From Mesorhizobium tamadayense (GTDB lineage Bacteria > Pseudomonadota > Alphaproteobacteria > Rhizobiales > Rhizobiaceae): a stretch of DNA of 50,934 nucleotides. Shown here piece after piece: positions 41,676-50,339 of this stretch. How positions within the stretch are numbered: the first letter of the stretch is position 1; every line of letters starts with the position of its first letter. The stretch covers positions 1-50,934 of the forward strand of contig NZ_RQXT01000051.1 of NCBI RefSeq assembly GCF_003863365.1, written 5' to 3'. The translations under genes were made by a program, and so were the position numbers. The notes beneath the pieces were generated by a model that had not been told where the DNA came from, did not search any database, and worked only from the letters and a program-made list of their open reading frames with translations.

Positions 41676-42314
41676 TCACCGCGCCGCGATGAAGCGCATG
41701 AAATGCGCCACATCCGCTTCGGTCGGCTCCTGGCCGGTGAAGGAGCGCAGATAGGCGGCGAGATGGCTGACCCGGGCCTCGACCGGTTCCTTGAGGTCGA
41801 GCACGTAGTAACCGATCTGCATGTAGTAGAGGACGCGGGCGCGAATGAAGGCGTCCTCGTCGTCATAGCCGTGCCGGCGATACATGTCGCGGATGGCGGT
41901 GAGACGCTCGTCGTCGGCCTGGTCGATCATCCGCCGCACGTCAGGCGAGCGCCTGGCCCATTCGCGCACGGCGAAATCGAGCCTCGGGTCGAACAGGCGC
42001 TCGTCGGCCCAGCATTCGAACACGTTCATCACACCCATGATGATGGTATCGGACGGGCGCCGGGCGCGCTCGACGATCGCGGTGGTGTTGGTGTCGTGCC
42101 AATGCTTGAGCAACTGGTCGAGCAAGTCCTGCCGGCTTTCGAAATACCAATAGAAGCTTGAGCGCGACACACCGAGCTTCTGCCCGAGCGTGAGCACGCG
42201 CACGCTCTCGATACCGTCCGAAATCAGCGTCTCAAGCGCCAGTTTGATCCAGTCCGAGCGCGTGACCTTGATGTTGCCGGGAACCGGTTCGGCCTGGGGA
42301 GCGGTCATGATCAT
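41676..42314 (-). CDS. TetR-family regulator, divergent from the FAD/MttB operon
   Basis: The 212-residue protein has an N-terminal TetR helix-turn-helix with VRVLTLGQKLGVSRSSFYWYFESRQDLLDQLL (about residues 39-70, written in part) and a C-terminal ligand domain with RRMIDQADDERLTAIRDMYRRHGY. The start may be the ATG at 42314 or at 42308. Its promoter region is shared with the divergent flavoprotein gene and contains a 32-bp dyad at 42356-42387. It probably represses that operon and itself, responding to a methylated amine; the ligand is inferred. Confidence 0.9.
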   Translation of the reverse strand: MIMTAPQAEPVPGNIKVTRSDWIKLALETLISDGIESVRVLTLGQKLGVSRSSFYWYFESRQDLLDQLLKHWHDTNTTAIVERARRPSDTIIMGVMNVFECWADERLFDPRLDFAVREWARRSPDVRRMIDQADDERLTAIRDMYRRHGYDDEDAFIRARVLYYMQIGYYVLDLKEPVEARVSHLAAYLRSFTGQEPTEADVAHFMRFIAAR

Positions 42315-42355
42315 GGCCGCACAATAGGCATGGCGCGAAGTGGCGCGCAAGCGAC

Positions 42356-42387
42356 CTGTACACTTGTGTCTAGACACTCATGTACAG
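42356..42387. promoter_or_regulatory. 32-bp dyad, probable TetR operator
   Basis: Outer arms CTGTACA and TGTACAG are perfect, and the centre GTGTCTAGACAC is a perfect 12-bp palindrome; only three base pairs on each side between them fail to match. It lies in the 113 bp between the divergent TetR and flavoprotein genes. The size fits two TetR dimers or one extended site. Confidence 0.75.
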
Positions 42388-42427
42388 ACTGTGTATCGTA
42401 AGGGCCTCCAACGAGAGGGAGAGGCTC

Positions 42428-44836
42428 GTGAAGTCGCATTACCGGGCAGTCGTCATCGGGGGAGGCGTGGTCGGCGCCTCGGCGCTCTACCATCTCACGC
42501 GCTTCGGCTGGAGCGACGTGGCGCTCATCGAGCGCGCCGAGCTGACGGCCGGCTCGACCTGGCACGCGGCTGCCGGCTTCCATGCGCTCAACGCCGATCC
42601 CAATGTCGCGGCGCTGCAGGACTACACGATAAAACTCTATCGCGAGATCGAGGCCGAATCCGGCCAGAATGCCGGGCTGCACATGACCGGCGGCGTCAAC
42701 ATGGCAAGCGATCCGCAGCGCTGGGAATGGCTGAAATCGGCCTGGGCGGTGTTCCAGTCGGTCGGCATCGAGACGGCCCGCCTGGTGACGCCTGAGGACA
42801 TCAAGGAGATCTGCCCGATCGTCGATGTCAGCGACGTGCTGGGCGGCCTCTACGATTCCAACGAGGGCCATCTCGACCCCTACGGCACGACGCACGCCTA
42901 CGCGGGCGCGGCGAAGAAGCGCGGCGCCGATGTGATCCTGCGCAACCGCGTCGTCGAGCTGAAGCCGCGTGCCGACGGCGGTTGGGACGTCATCACCGAG
43001 AAGGGCACGATCATCGCCGAGCATGTCGTCAACGCGGGCGGCCTCTGGGCCAAGCAGGTAGGCCTCATGGCCGGCGTCGACCTGCCGGTGACGCCGATGG
43101 AGCATCATTACTTCGTCACAGAGGACATTCCCGAAGTCGCCGCCCTCGACAAGGAGCTCGGCCTAGCGGTTGACCTCGACGGCTTCTCCTATCTGCGGCA
43201 GGAGCGCAAAGGCGTGCTGCTCGGTGTCTACGAGCAGAACCCGAAACACTGGAACATGGACGGCGCGCCCTGGGACTACGGCATCGAGCTGATCCCGGAG
43301 GACATCGACCGCATCAGCCCGGAGCTGTCAAAGGCTTATCAACGCTTCCCGTGCCTGGCGAAGGCCGGCATCCGCAAATGGGTGAACGGCGCCTTCACCT
43401 TCACGCCGGACGGCAATCCGCTGGTCGGTCCCGTCAGGGGCCTCAGCAACTACTGGGTCGCCTGCGGCGTCATGGCCGGCTTCAGCCAGGGCGGCGGCGT
43501 CGGCAAGTCGCTGGCCGAATGGATGATCTATGGCGAGCCGCAGGCCGACATCTTCGGCATGGACATCGCCCGCTATGGCGCCTTCGCCGCCAACCGTGAG
43601 TATCTGCGGCAGACGACGGGCCAGTTCTATGCCCGCCGCTTCGTCATGACCTTCCCCAACGAACGCCTGCCGGCGGGCCGGCCGCTGAAGCGTCCAGGCG
43701 CCTATGACGGCATGAGCGCCGCCGGCGCCGAGTGGACGGCATCCTGGGGCCTGGAGATTCCGGCCTATTTCGCGCCGATGGGTTTTCGCGAGGAGACGAC
43801 CCTGAAGCGCTCCAACGCCTTCGATATCGTCGGCGACGAGGCCCTGCGGGTCCGTCGCGCCGCCGGCCTTGTCGATACGACGGCTTTTTCGCGCTACGCG
43901 GTGTCAGGCCCGGGCGCCGAGGCTTGGCTCGACAGGCTGCTCGCATGCGGGCGGCCGAAGCCGGGCCGCGCGAAGCTGGCCCCGATGCTTGGCCATGACG
44001 GGCGCCTGAAGGGCGACCTCACCGTGCTCAACTGGGGCGGCGACTATTGGATCATGGGCTCCTACTATTTGCGCGAGTTCCACATGCGCTGGTTCGAAGC
44101 GCATAGGACGGACGGCGTCTCCGTCGCCGACATCTCGGACACGGTGTCCGGCTTCCTTGTCACCGGACCCAACGCACGCAAGATCGTCGAACGCACGACC
44201 CATCGGGACATCTCCGCCGAAGCCCTGCCGTTCATGGCCTGCGGTGCGTTCGATATCGGCATGGTGCGCGCCCGCGTCGCCCGCCTCTCCATCGCCGGCG
44301 AGCTCGGCTTCGAGATCAACTGCCCGGCAACCCTGCATTCGACCCTGCGCGAAACGTTGCTTGCCGCCGGCGAGGATCTCGGCCTCGCCGAGATCGGCTA
44401 TTACGCGCTCAATTCGCTTCGGCTGGAAAAGAGCTTCGGCATCTGGTCACGCGAGTTCACGCAAGGCTACACGCCTGGACAAACAGGGCTCGACCGCTTC
44501 ATCGCCTTCGACAAGGGCGATTTCATCGGCCGCGAAGCGGCGCTCAAGGAACGCAAGGCGGGTGTCTCGCGGCGGATCGTGACGCTGGAAGTCGAGGCGG
44601 TCGACGCCGATGCCAGCGGCTTCGAGCCGGTCTGGCATAAGGGCCGGCGCGTCGGCTTCGTCACCTCGGGCGGCTATGGCTACACCGTCGGCAAGAGCGT
44701 CGCCCTGGCGTTGCTGGATGACGATTTCGCCGGGGAGGGGACGGAGCTTTCCGTACACATTGTCGGCGTCGAACGGCCGGCGCGTGTCATCGCGGCCTCG
44801 CCATATGACCCTGACGGCAACGCGATGCGGCAATAG
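42428..44836 (+). CDS. Dimethylglycine/sarcosine dehydrogenase-like flavoprotein with GcvT domain
   Basis: The 802-residue protein has an N-terminal DAO-type FAD domain (GGGVVGASALYHL, residues 11-23), the GSTWHAAAG motif with His46 at the position that binds FAD covalently in dimethylglycine dehydrogenase, a linker domain, and a C-terminal aminomethyltransferase (GcvT) domain from about residue 440 that normally binds tetrahydrofolate. Such enzymes oxidatively remove N-methyl groups and pass them to folate. The GTG at 42428 has GAGGGAGAGG upstream. It is followed after 12 nt by the MttB-family gene and is controlled by a divergent TetR gene. The exact N-methyl substrate is not known. Confidence 0.93.
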   Translation: MKSHYRAVVIGGGVVGASALYHLTRFGWSDVALIERAELTAGSTWHAAAGFHALNADPNVAALQDYTIKLYREIEAESGQNAGLHMTGGVNMASDPQRWEWLKSAWAVFQSVGIETARLVTPEDIKEICPIVDVSDVLGGLYDSNEGHLDPYGTTHAYAGAAKKRGADVILRNRVVELKPRADGGWDVITEKGTIIAEHVVNAGGLWAKQVGLMAGVDLPVTPMEHHYFVTEDIPEVAALDKELGLAVDLDGFSYLRQERKGVLLGVYEQNPKHWNMDGAPWDYGIELIPEDIDRISPELSKAYQRFPCLAKAGIRKWVNGAFTFTPDGNPLVGPVRGLSNYWVACGVMAGFSQGGGVGKSLAEWMIYGEPQADIFGMDIARYGAFAANREYLRQTTGQFYARRFVMTFPNERLPAGRPLKRPGAYDGMSAAGAEWTASWGLEIPAYFAPMGFREETTLKRSNAFDIVGDEALRVRRAAGLVDTTAFSRYAVSGPGAEAWLDRLLACGRPKPGRAKLAPMLGHDGRLKGDLTVLNWGGDYWIMGSYYLREFHMRWFEAHRTDGVSVADISDTVSGFLVTGPNARKIVERTTHRDISAEALPFMACGAFDIGMVRARVARLSIAGELGFEINCPATLHSTLRETLLAAGEDLGLAEIGYYALNSLRLEKSFGIWSREFTQGYTPGQTGLDRFIAFDKGDFIGREAALKERKAGVSRRIVTLEVEAVDADASGFEPVWHKGRRVGFVTSGGYGYTVGKSVALALLDDDFAGEGTELSVHIVGVERPARVIAASPYDPDGNAMRQ

Positions 44837-44848
44837 GGAGGATTGGGC

Positions 44849-46402
44849 ATGATTGACGAGGCCGCACGCGACCTGAGGCGCGAACGCCGCCGCGGACGCA
44901 CGGGCGAGGCTGGCAGCGAGTCGAGCCGTCGTCCGAACTACCGTTCCCTGAAGAACCCGTTCCTGCCGCAACCGGTCTTCTCCGGCGACCAGGTGGCCGC
45001 GATCCACGGCACGGCACTGCGCGTGCTGGAAGAATTCGGCATCAAGGTGCTGCTGCCGGAGGCGCGCACCATTCTTGCCAATGCCGGCGCCCTCGTCGAC
45101 GAGGACAGCCAGATGGTGAGGATCGGCCGCGACATGGTCGAGGCCGCACTTGCCTTGGCGCCCCGTTCGATCCCGGCCTATGGCGGCGACCGATCCCGCG
45201 ACCTGATGCTCGAGCTCGGCACGATGACGTTTCTCGCCGGCTCCGGCGCGCCGAACGTCACCGATCTCGAACGCGGCCGGCGGCCGGGCACGCTTGCCGC
45301 CTTCGAGGAATTCATGAAGCTGCTGCAGCATTTCGACGTGCTGCATATGCTTGGCCCCTGCATCGAGCCGCAGGACGTCGACACCCGCTTTCGCCACTAT
45401 GCCACCGGTCGGGCGCAGCTCACTTTGTCCGACAAGCTCCCCTTCGTCTTCGCGCGCGGCACGCCGCAGATCGACGACAGCTTCGAGATGGTTCGGCTGG
45501 CGCGCGGCCTCTCGGAGGATGAGTTCCGCGGTGGCGCTTACTGCTACACCGTCATCAACACCAATTCGCCGCGTCAGCTCGACATCCCGATGGCGCAGGG
45601 CATCATCGACTTTGCACGCGCCGGCCAGGTCTCGATCATCACGCCCTTCTGCCTGGCGGGGGCCATGGCGCCGATCACGGTCGCCGGCGCGCTGACGCTG
45701 CAGCATGCCGAGGCGCTGGCCGGCCTGACGCTCGCCCAGCTCGTGCGCCCGGGCGCGCCGGTGGTCTACGGCTCTTTCTCCTCCAATGTCGACATGAAGT
45801 CCGGCGCGCCGGCCTTCGGCACGCCGGAGCACATCAAGGCCACACTTGGCGCCGGCCAGCTGGCGCGCTTCACCGGCCTGCCCTGGCGCTCCGGCGGCGG
45901 CAGCGCCGCCAATATTTCCGACGCGCAAGCCGCGCACGAGACGCAGTTCGCGCTGTGGGGCTCGGTGCTGGCCGGCGCCACGGTCTGCATCCATGCCGCC
46001 GGCTGGCTGGAAGGGGGCTTGAGCGTCTCCTTCGAGAAGCTGATCACCGATATCGAGGCCCTGCAGACGGTCGCCGAGCTTTGCGTCACGACACCGGGCG
46101 ACGCGGACGCCATCGGCTTCGAGGCCATCGCCGAAGTGCAGCCCGGCGGCCATTTCTTCTCGGCGGCCCACACCATGGCGCGCTACCGCACCGCCTTCTA
46201 CGAGCCGCTCGTCGCCGACTGGTCGAATTTCGGCAACTGGACCGCAGCCGGCGCCAGGACCGCCACCGAGCGCGCCACCGGCATCTGGAAGCGGATCCTT
46301 TCCGATTTCCAGCCGCCGCAATCCGCCGCCGCCACCGCCGGTGTGCTCGACGAATTCATCGCGCGCCGCACCGAAGAGGGGGGCGCGGCTCCGGTCTCGT
46401 GA
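44849..46402 (+). CDS. Trimethylamine methyltransferase (MttB) family protein, non-pyrrolysine
   Basis: The 517-residue protein belongs to the MttB superfamily (COG5598), with a TIM-barrel and motifs such as FLAGSGAPNVTDLERGRR, LGPCIEPQDVDTRFRHY, AGAMAPITVAGAL and WRSGGGSAANISDAQAA. No in-frame amber codon interrupts it, so it is the pyrrolysine-free type. Characterised relatives (MtgB and others) move a methyl group from glycine betaine, proline betaine or carnitine to a corrinoid protein. The ATG at 44849 follows AGGGAGGA. It forms an operon with the flavoprotein. No corrinoid protein or its methyltransferase is in the window, so the acceptor is unclear. Confidence 0.93.
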   Translation: MIDEAARDLRRERRRGRTGEAGSESSRRPNYRSLKNPFLPQPVFSGDQVAAIHGTALRVLEEFGIKVLLPEARTILANAGALVDEDSQMVRIGRDMVEAALALAPRSIPAYGGDRSRDLMLELGTMTFLAGSGAPNVTDLERGRRPGTLAAFEEFMKLLQHFDVLHMLGPCIEPQDVDTRFRHYATGRAQLTLSDKLPFVFARGTPQIDDSFEMVRLARGLSEDEFRGGAYCYTVINTNSPRQLDIPMAQGIIDFARAGQVSIITPFCLAGAMAPITVAGALTLQHAEALAGLTLAQLVRPGAPVVYGSFSSNVDMKSGAPAFGTPEHIKATLGAGQLARFTGLPWRSGGGSAANISDAQAAHETQFALWGSVLAGATVCIHAAGWLEGGLSVSFEKLITDIEALQTVAELCVTTPGDADAIGFEAIAEVQPGGHFFSAAHTMARYRTAFYEPLVADWSNFGNWTAAGARTATERATGIWKRILSDFQPPQSAAATAGVLDEFIARRTEEGGAAPVS

Positions 46403-46406
46403 CCGG

Positions 46407-46436
46407 GATAAGCGCCCGTCACATGGGGCGCTTATC
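46407..46436 (+). terminator. Terminator-like hairpin after the MttB-family gene
   Basis: GATAAGCGCCC and GGGCGCTTATC are perfect 11-bp arms around an 8-nt loop, 4 nt after the stop codon. GCCGGCCTTTT follows, so the T-run is short and a few nt away. Confidence 0.75.
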
Positions 46437-46598
46437 GCCGGCCTTTTGCGGGTCCTGGGATATGGCGCCGGCATCGGCTTTCCGGTGCTTGTCCGCGGCA
46501 AGGCGGCGGATGTGATCCTGGGCCATTGGAAAATATTGAAAAGTATTATTTTGCAGATCGGTTTCCAAAAGCTCGAACAGGTCCAAATATTTATGAAA

Positions 46599-46627
46599 TT
46601 GAAATTTCCGTTGTGGATAACTATCTT
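46599..46627 (+). promoter_or_regulatory. Candidate promoter of the small-gene pair
   Basis: TTGAAA at 46599-46604 and TATCTT at 46622-46627 have a 17-nt spacer, about 50 bp before the ATG at 46678, inside an AT-rich tract unlike its surroundings. Confidence 0.55.
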
Positions 46628-46677
46628 AACAAGTGAATTCATTTTCGCAGCGCTAGCCGCAAAGGGAGATTTGAACG

Positions 46678-46938
46678 ATGGCCGGAGCCAACCAAAGCAT
46701 CATGGAAAAAGCCGAAGCCCGCTTCCTGGAAAAGCAGAAGAAAACAGCGGAGCAAAACAAGGCGACGGCTGAGTACCTGTCTGAGGCCAAGGCCAGGACC
46801 ATCAAGACGGCAAGGCTGAGGGAGTTGCGGCTGGCCAAGGAAGAGGCCGACCGTGTTGCAGAAGCCTTGAACCCTGCACCGAAAAAGAAGCGGGTACCGC
46901 GGACGGTGAAGGCCGCCTCAACGGAGGTAAAGTCATGA
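46678..46938 (+). CDS. Hypothetical basic coiled-coil protein
   Basis: The 86-residue protein is almost wholly helical and rich in Lys, Glu and Ala (MEKAEARFLEKQKKTAEQNK, LRLAKEEADRVAEAL), with a basic tail PAPKKKRVPRTVKAA. It could bind nucleic acid or fold as a coiled coil. I do not recognise a named family. AGGGAG lies 9 nt before the ATG. It overlaps the DUF1488 gene by 4 nt (ATGA), so the two are translationally coupled. Confidence 0.75.
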   Translation: MAGANQSIMEKAEARFLEKQKKTAEQNKATAEYLSEAKARTIKTARLRELRLAKEEADRVAEALNPAPKKKRVPRTVKAASTEVKS

Positions 46939-47201
46939 GCCTTACATTTCCCAACCAAAGCCGCAGCTATGACGAGGCTGGCAGGCGAATACGCTTTGTC
47001 GGCTATGATGGCATGTTCCAGATTTCCTTCTCTGTCGCCGCGGATGCCATTTCCAGCGCACCGCCAGGAACGGCGACCGCCGAAGCCGCCTATCTGGCAG
47101 CCTTCGACACGGCTTCCGGTACCATCCATGATGTCGCCAGCAAGGCCTACGCCCGCACCCGCAAGAGCATATATGTGCTGACCGCCGCCGATTTCGGCTG
47201 A
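46935..47201 (+). CDS. DUF1488 family protein
   Basis: The 88-residue protein matches DUF1488: SLTFPNQSRSYDEAGRRIRF, then FVGYDGMFQISFSV and the C-terminal ARTRKSIYVLTAADF. This small cytoplasmic family is widespread in rhizobia and of unknown function. GGAGGTAAAGTC precedes the ATG, which overlaps the upstream gene. Confidence 0.85.
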   Translation: MSLTFPNQSRSYDEAGRRIRFVGYDGMFQISFSVAADAISSAPPGTATAEAAYLAAFDTASGTIHDVASKAYARTRKSIYVLTAADFG

Positions 47202-47286
47202 TTGGGATCGTGGCGCCGTTCGATGCCGCCACGCTACCGACATGTCGACGGTGTGAGGCGCGCGGCAGAGGGCGGCGTCGTGAGCA

Positions 47287-47919
47287 TCAAGGCAGTAGGG
47301 CAACCGCTTTGCGCGAATAGGTCGTGTCGCTGACCTGACCGAGCATGAAGGCCGCCACGTCGGCGCGCGCGAGGGTCGGCAGCAGCGATCTGGCCTGAAT
47401 GCCGTTGCCGTGGCGGAACCTGCCGGTTGCGGGACCGTTGCCGAGCTTTGGCGGCCGCACGATGGTCCAGTCGAGGCTGGACTGCGCGATGAGCCTTTCC
47501 TTCGCTTCGTGATCCGCCACTTCATGGCGCAGCACGAGCGGCACGACGATGCCGCCGAGCAGCGGCCCCAATTGCCGGCGGCTGTCGCGAACGCCGAGGA
47601 AGGATTGATAGATGAGGCGGGCCGGACCGGTCAGCTGCATCGCTTCGACGATGAAGCCGATGCCCGCAATCACCGCCGCATCGTGCCTCAAAGGCACGCC
47701 GACACCGAGGCAGCTCAACACCGCGTCGTGACCGGCAATCGCGCCCTCCACCGCCTGGCGGTCGGCGACGTCTCCGATGATCACGCTCAGACGCTCGTGG
47801 CTGATGGCGAGTTTGCCAGGCGTGCGGACGAAGGCTGTCACCGTATGGCCTTCCGCCAGCGCCGCCGAGACGAGGGCGCGGCCCGTCGCGCCGGAGGCCC
47901 CAAAGATCAACACTCTCAT
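47287..47919 (-). CDS. NAD(P)-binding NmrA/SDR-like protein
   Basis: The 210-residue protein begins with the Rossmann motif VLIFGASGATGRALVSAAL and continues with AFVRTPGKL, VIIGDVADRQAVEGAI and SSLDWTIVRPPKL, the pattern of NmrA-like atypical short-chain dehydrogenases without a clear Tyr-x3-Lys pair. These act as redox sensors or reductases. The ATG at 47919 gives the usual start MRVLIFGASGATG. It lies 20 nt after the methyltransferase gene on the same strand and is probably in one operon with it. Confidence 0.88.
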   Translation of the reverse strand: MRVLIFGASGATGRALVSAALAEGHTVTAFVRTPGKLAISHERLSVIIGDVADRQAVEGAIAGHDAVLSCLGVGVPLRHDAAVIAGIGFIVEAMQLTGPARLIYQSFLGVRDSRRQLGPLLGGIVVPLVLRHEVADHEAKERLIAQSSLDWTIVRPPKLGNGPATGRFRHGNGIQARSLLPTLARADVAAFMLGQVSDTTYSRKAVALLP

Positions 47920-47939
47920 CGTCAGCCTCCCGGTTGTCG

Positions 47940-48776
47940 TCAGCCCGGCCTGCGTCCGGCGAGGAAAGCGACCGGCGCTCCGGCCGGGCCTGGCAGCAGC
48001 CTTGTGTCGACATAGCCGCATTCCTCGACGAGCGCCTGTGCCGCGCCTTTCTCGAAAACCGTGCCGCCCCACATTGTGGTGCGGAAGCCGGCCAGCGCCT
48101 CTCCCAGCGCGTCCGGCCCCGGATTGACCATTGCCAGCAACAACCAGCCGTCCGCCTTCAGCGCCTCCCGGCAGCGCGGGACGATCGCCCTGACATGCGC
48201 CTCCGGAATGAAGGCGCTGGGCACGAAGGCAAGGTCGAACGTCTCTTCGATGGCGACCTCCTGGCCGAGCCCTGTGTACAGGGCGATGCGGTGCGCGAGC
48301 CCGGCCGCCCTCACGTTGGAGTGGGCCTGGGCGATCGCGTCAGCCGAAGGGTCGATGCCGACCGCCCGCAGTTCCGGCCATTCCCGCAGCATCGACACCG
48401 ACAGCGCGCAGACGCCGACCCCGATGTCGAGGAAGGCGGCGCCCGGCGCCTCGAGCCTCTCCGGCAGGCCGGCAAGCTGCGGCGCGATCGAGCGCTTGAG
48501 CAGCGCCGGGAAGCCAGCGGAAACGTCGCCCAAGGCCTGCCGCAGGATGGCCGCCATGGGCTCGGCGGAAGGCGCCGACAGCACCTTGCTGCCCGACAGC
48601 AGATCGACCTTGATGCTCGCCAGCACCGGCAAAAGCTCGGCGGCGCCGGCGTCGGCAACCATGTCCGACACGCCGAGGCTGCCGAGCCGTGAATCCAGCG
48701 CGAGGCCGAGCGCCGCGAGCACGTTTACCGATGCCGCGTGCCGCGCCACCACCCTTCGCAGGCTTTCGACGTCCAT
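47940..48776 (-). CDS. Class I SAM-dependent methyltransferase
   Basis: The 278-residue protein has an N-terminal helical region and a methyltransferase core with motif I FLDIGVGVCALSVSML (about 116-131), the acidic end of strand 2 in AVGIDPSADAI and motif IV in FDLAFVPSAFI. The pattern resembles small-molecule O-methyltransferases with a helical substrate domain, but the substrate is not clear. GAGGAG precedes the ATG at 48776. It diverges from the LysR-type gene, which may regulate it. Confidence 0.85.
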   Translation of the reverse strand: MDVESLRRVVARHAASVNVLAALGLALDSRLGSLGVSDMVADAGAAELLPVLASIKVDLLSGSKVLSAPSAEPMAAILRQALGDVSAGFPALLKRSIAPQLAGLPERLEAPGAAFLDIGVGVCALSVSMLREWPELRAVGIDPSADAIAQAHSNVRAAGLAHRIALYTGLGQEVAIEETFDLAFVPSAFIPEAHVRAIVPRCREALKADGWLLLAMVNPGPDALGEALAGFRTTMWGGTVFEKGAAQALVEECGYVDTRLLPGPAGAPVAFLAGRRPG

Positions 48777-48904
48777 GGCTTTGCTCCTCGATACGGATCG
48801 GCCGATCCTCGCGCGGGCGTCCGGGTCCGGCCATTGGCGATTTTCGTGCAAGCCTGTGCAAAACCGCACAAGCATCCGGCGCCGAGTTGGTCTAGAATAA
48901 GCCA

Positions 48905-49848
48905 GTGACGACAACCCGCGAACCGGACTGGAACGATCTGCGCTTCTTTCTCGCCGCCGCGCGGGCCGGACGCCGTCGGGCGCCGCGCGTGCGCTGGGCG
49001 TGCGGCACACCACGATCGGCCGGCGCCTGGCGGCCCTCGAGGCCGCGCTCGGGGTCTCGCTGGTGGTGCGCCACCCGCAAGGCGTCGAGGTGACGCCGCT
49101 TGGCCGGAGATTGCTGCCGCTCGGCGAGGACCTGGAACGCGCCATTGAGGCGATGACGGCCTTGGCCCGATCGGGTACGCGCCGGGTCAGGCTGGCGCTG
49201 CCGACCGGGTTCAGCCCCTTCTTTGCCGAGCGCATGGCGGCTTTCCGCAAGACCTGTCCCGACATCAGCCTCGAGTTGACCAGCGGCAGCCGCCGCGTCG
49301 ATCTGCGGCATGGCGAGGCCGACCTGGCGGTCAGGATCGGGACCGTGGCCGATGAAACGCTGGTCGCGCGCAGGCTTTGCGTCTCAGGCTGGTCGCTCTA
49401 CGCATCCCGGGCCTATCTCGATCGGCATCCAATGCCGATCGATCCACATCAACTGTCCGGGCACGAGATCATCGGCTTCCATGACAGCCTTGCGGGCGTG
49501 CCCGGCGCCCGCTGGATCGAAGCCTATGGCAAGGGCGCGACGATTGTCCTTCGCGTCGCCGAGATGACCGAGATGCTGGCGGCGGCACTAGGCGGCGCCG
49601 GGCTGGCCGTGATGCCCTGCATGCTGGCCGAGCCGGAACCGCGTATGGTACGACTCACGCCCGATATTCTCGGCAGCCACCCGGTTTCGCTTGTCTATCG
49701 CCGCGAGATCGGTGATGAGGCGCCCGTGCGCGCCGTGATCCGCTTCGTGATCGCCGTGGTCGGGGACCGTGCGGCGTTGATCGGCGGCGAGCCGCGCAGG
49801 CTTGCCGAATGCGGATCCCGGACCACGCCCGTTGATCTGGCGAAGTGA
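48905..49848 (+). pseudogene. LysR-family regulator with a frameshift in the helix-turn-helix
   Basis: The GTG at 48905 opens a LysR start with PDWNDLRFFLAAARAG. After Gly at 48968-48970 the frame must change by one base to continue as PSGAARALGVRHTTIGRRLA and the rest of a normal LysR protein, with substrate-binding domain to 49848. One base appears to be missing in GGAACG. As given, the first frame ends early and an internal GTG start at 49000 would lose half of the DNA-binding helix. It may be a recent pseudogene or a sequence error. Length when repaired is about 314 residues. Divergent partner is the methyltransferase and NmrA-like operon. Confidence 0.8.
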
Positions 49849-49925
49849 GCGCAACGCGGTTACGGTGCGCGCGAAACTGCCGGCGTGAATGGTGTTCAAG
49901 GCGTGTCAGGCGAAGGGAGAGATAG

Positions 49926-50333
49926 ATGACGGCGCCTGGCGATTTGATGCAGGCCTTGTTCCTTCGGCTGAAGACCGATACGTCGCTGTCGGCGCTGCTG
50001 GGCGGCGCCGGGCTGCTCGAACAGCCGAACGACAAGGCGGCCTTTCCGAACGTCACCTACGGCCGCACCAGCGCCTTCGATCTGGACACCGGCGCCGACA
50101 ACGACGACGACCAACTCATCACGCTGCATGTCTGGTCGAAAGCCCAAGGCGAGGCCGAGACGCGGCTCATCATGGACAGCATCAGGGCGCGCCTCGACGG
50201 CGCGGCCCTCGCCATCGGCCCGCGTGGCCAGACGCGTCTGTCGCTGGAATTCGCCGAGGCGCGCTACGACGAGGACCTGGTGGTCTATCACGGGCTGCTG
50301 CGCTTTCGCGCGCTGACGCAGGAAGGCGCCTGA
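49926..50333 (+). CDS. DUF3168 family protein, tail-terminator-like
   Basis: The 135-residue protein matches DUF3168: DLMQALFLRLKTDTSLSALL at the start, FPNVTYGRTSAFDLDTG, the central DQLITLHVWSKAQGEAETRL and VYHGLLRFRAL at the end. The family includes tail terminator proteins of siphophages and of alphaproteobacterial gene transfer agents (orfg8 type). No other phage or GTA gene is nearby. AAGGGAGA precedes the ATG. It may be a displaced GTA gene, a relic or a domesticated protein. Confidence 0.85.
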   Translation: MTAPGDLMQALFLRLKTDTSLSALLGGAGLLEQPNDKAAFPNVTYGRTSAFDLDTGADNDDDQLITLHVWSKAQGEAETRLIMDSIRARLDGAALAIGPRGQTRLSLEFAEARYDEDLVVYHGLLRFRALTQEGA

Positions 50334-50339
50334 GAGCGG

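Noticed and set aside
44849..46402. Pyrrolysine-type trimethylamine methyltransferase
   Set aside because: The gene has no in-frame UAG codon and no pyl genes are nearby; it belongs to the pyrrolysine-free branch.
44447..46642. A 731-codon open frame on the minus strand across the MttB-family gene
   Set aside because: It is antisense to well-supported genes and its translation is Arg/Gly/Asp-rich low-complexity sequence without motifs.
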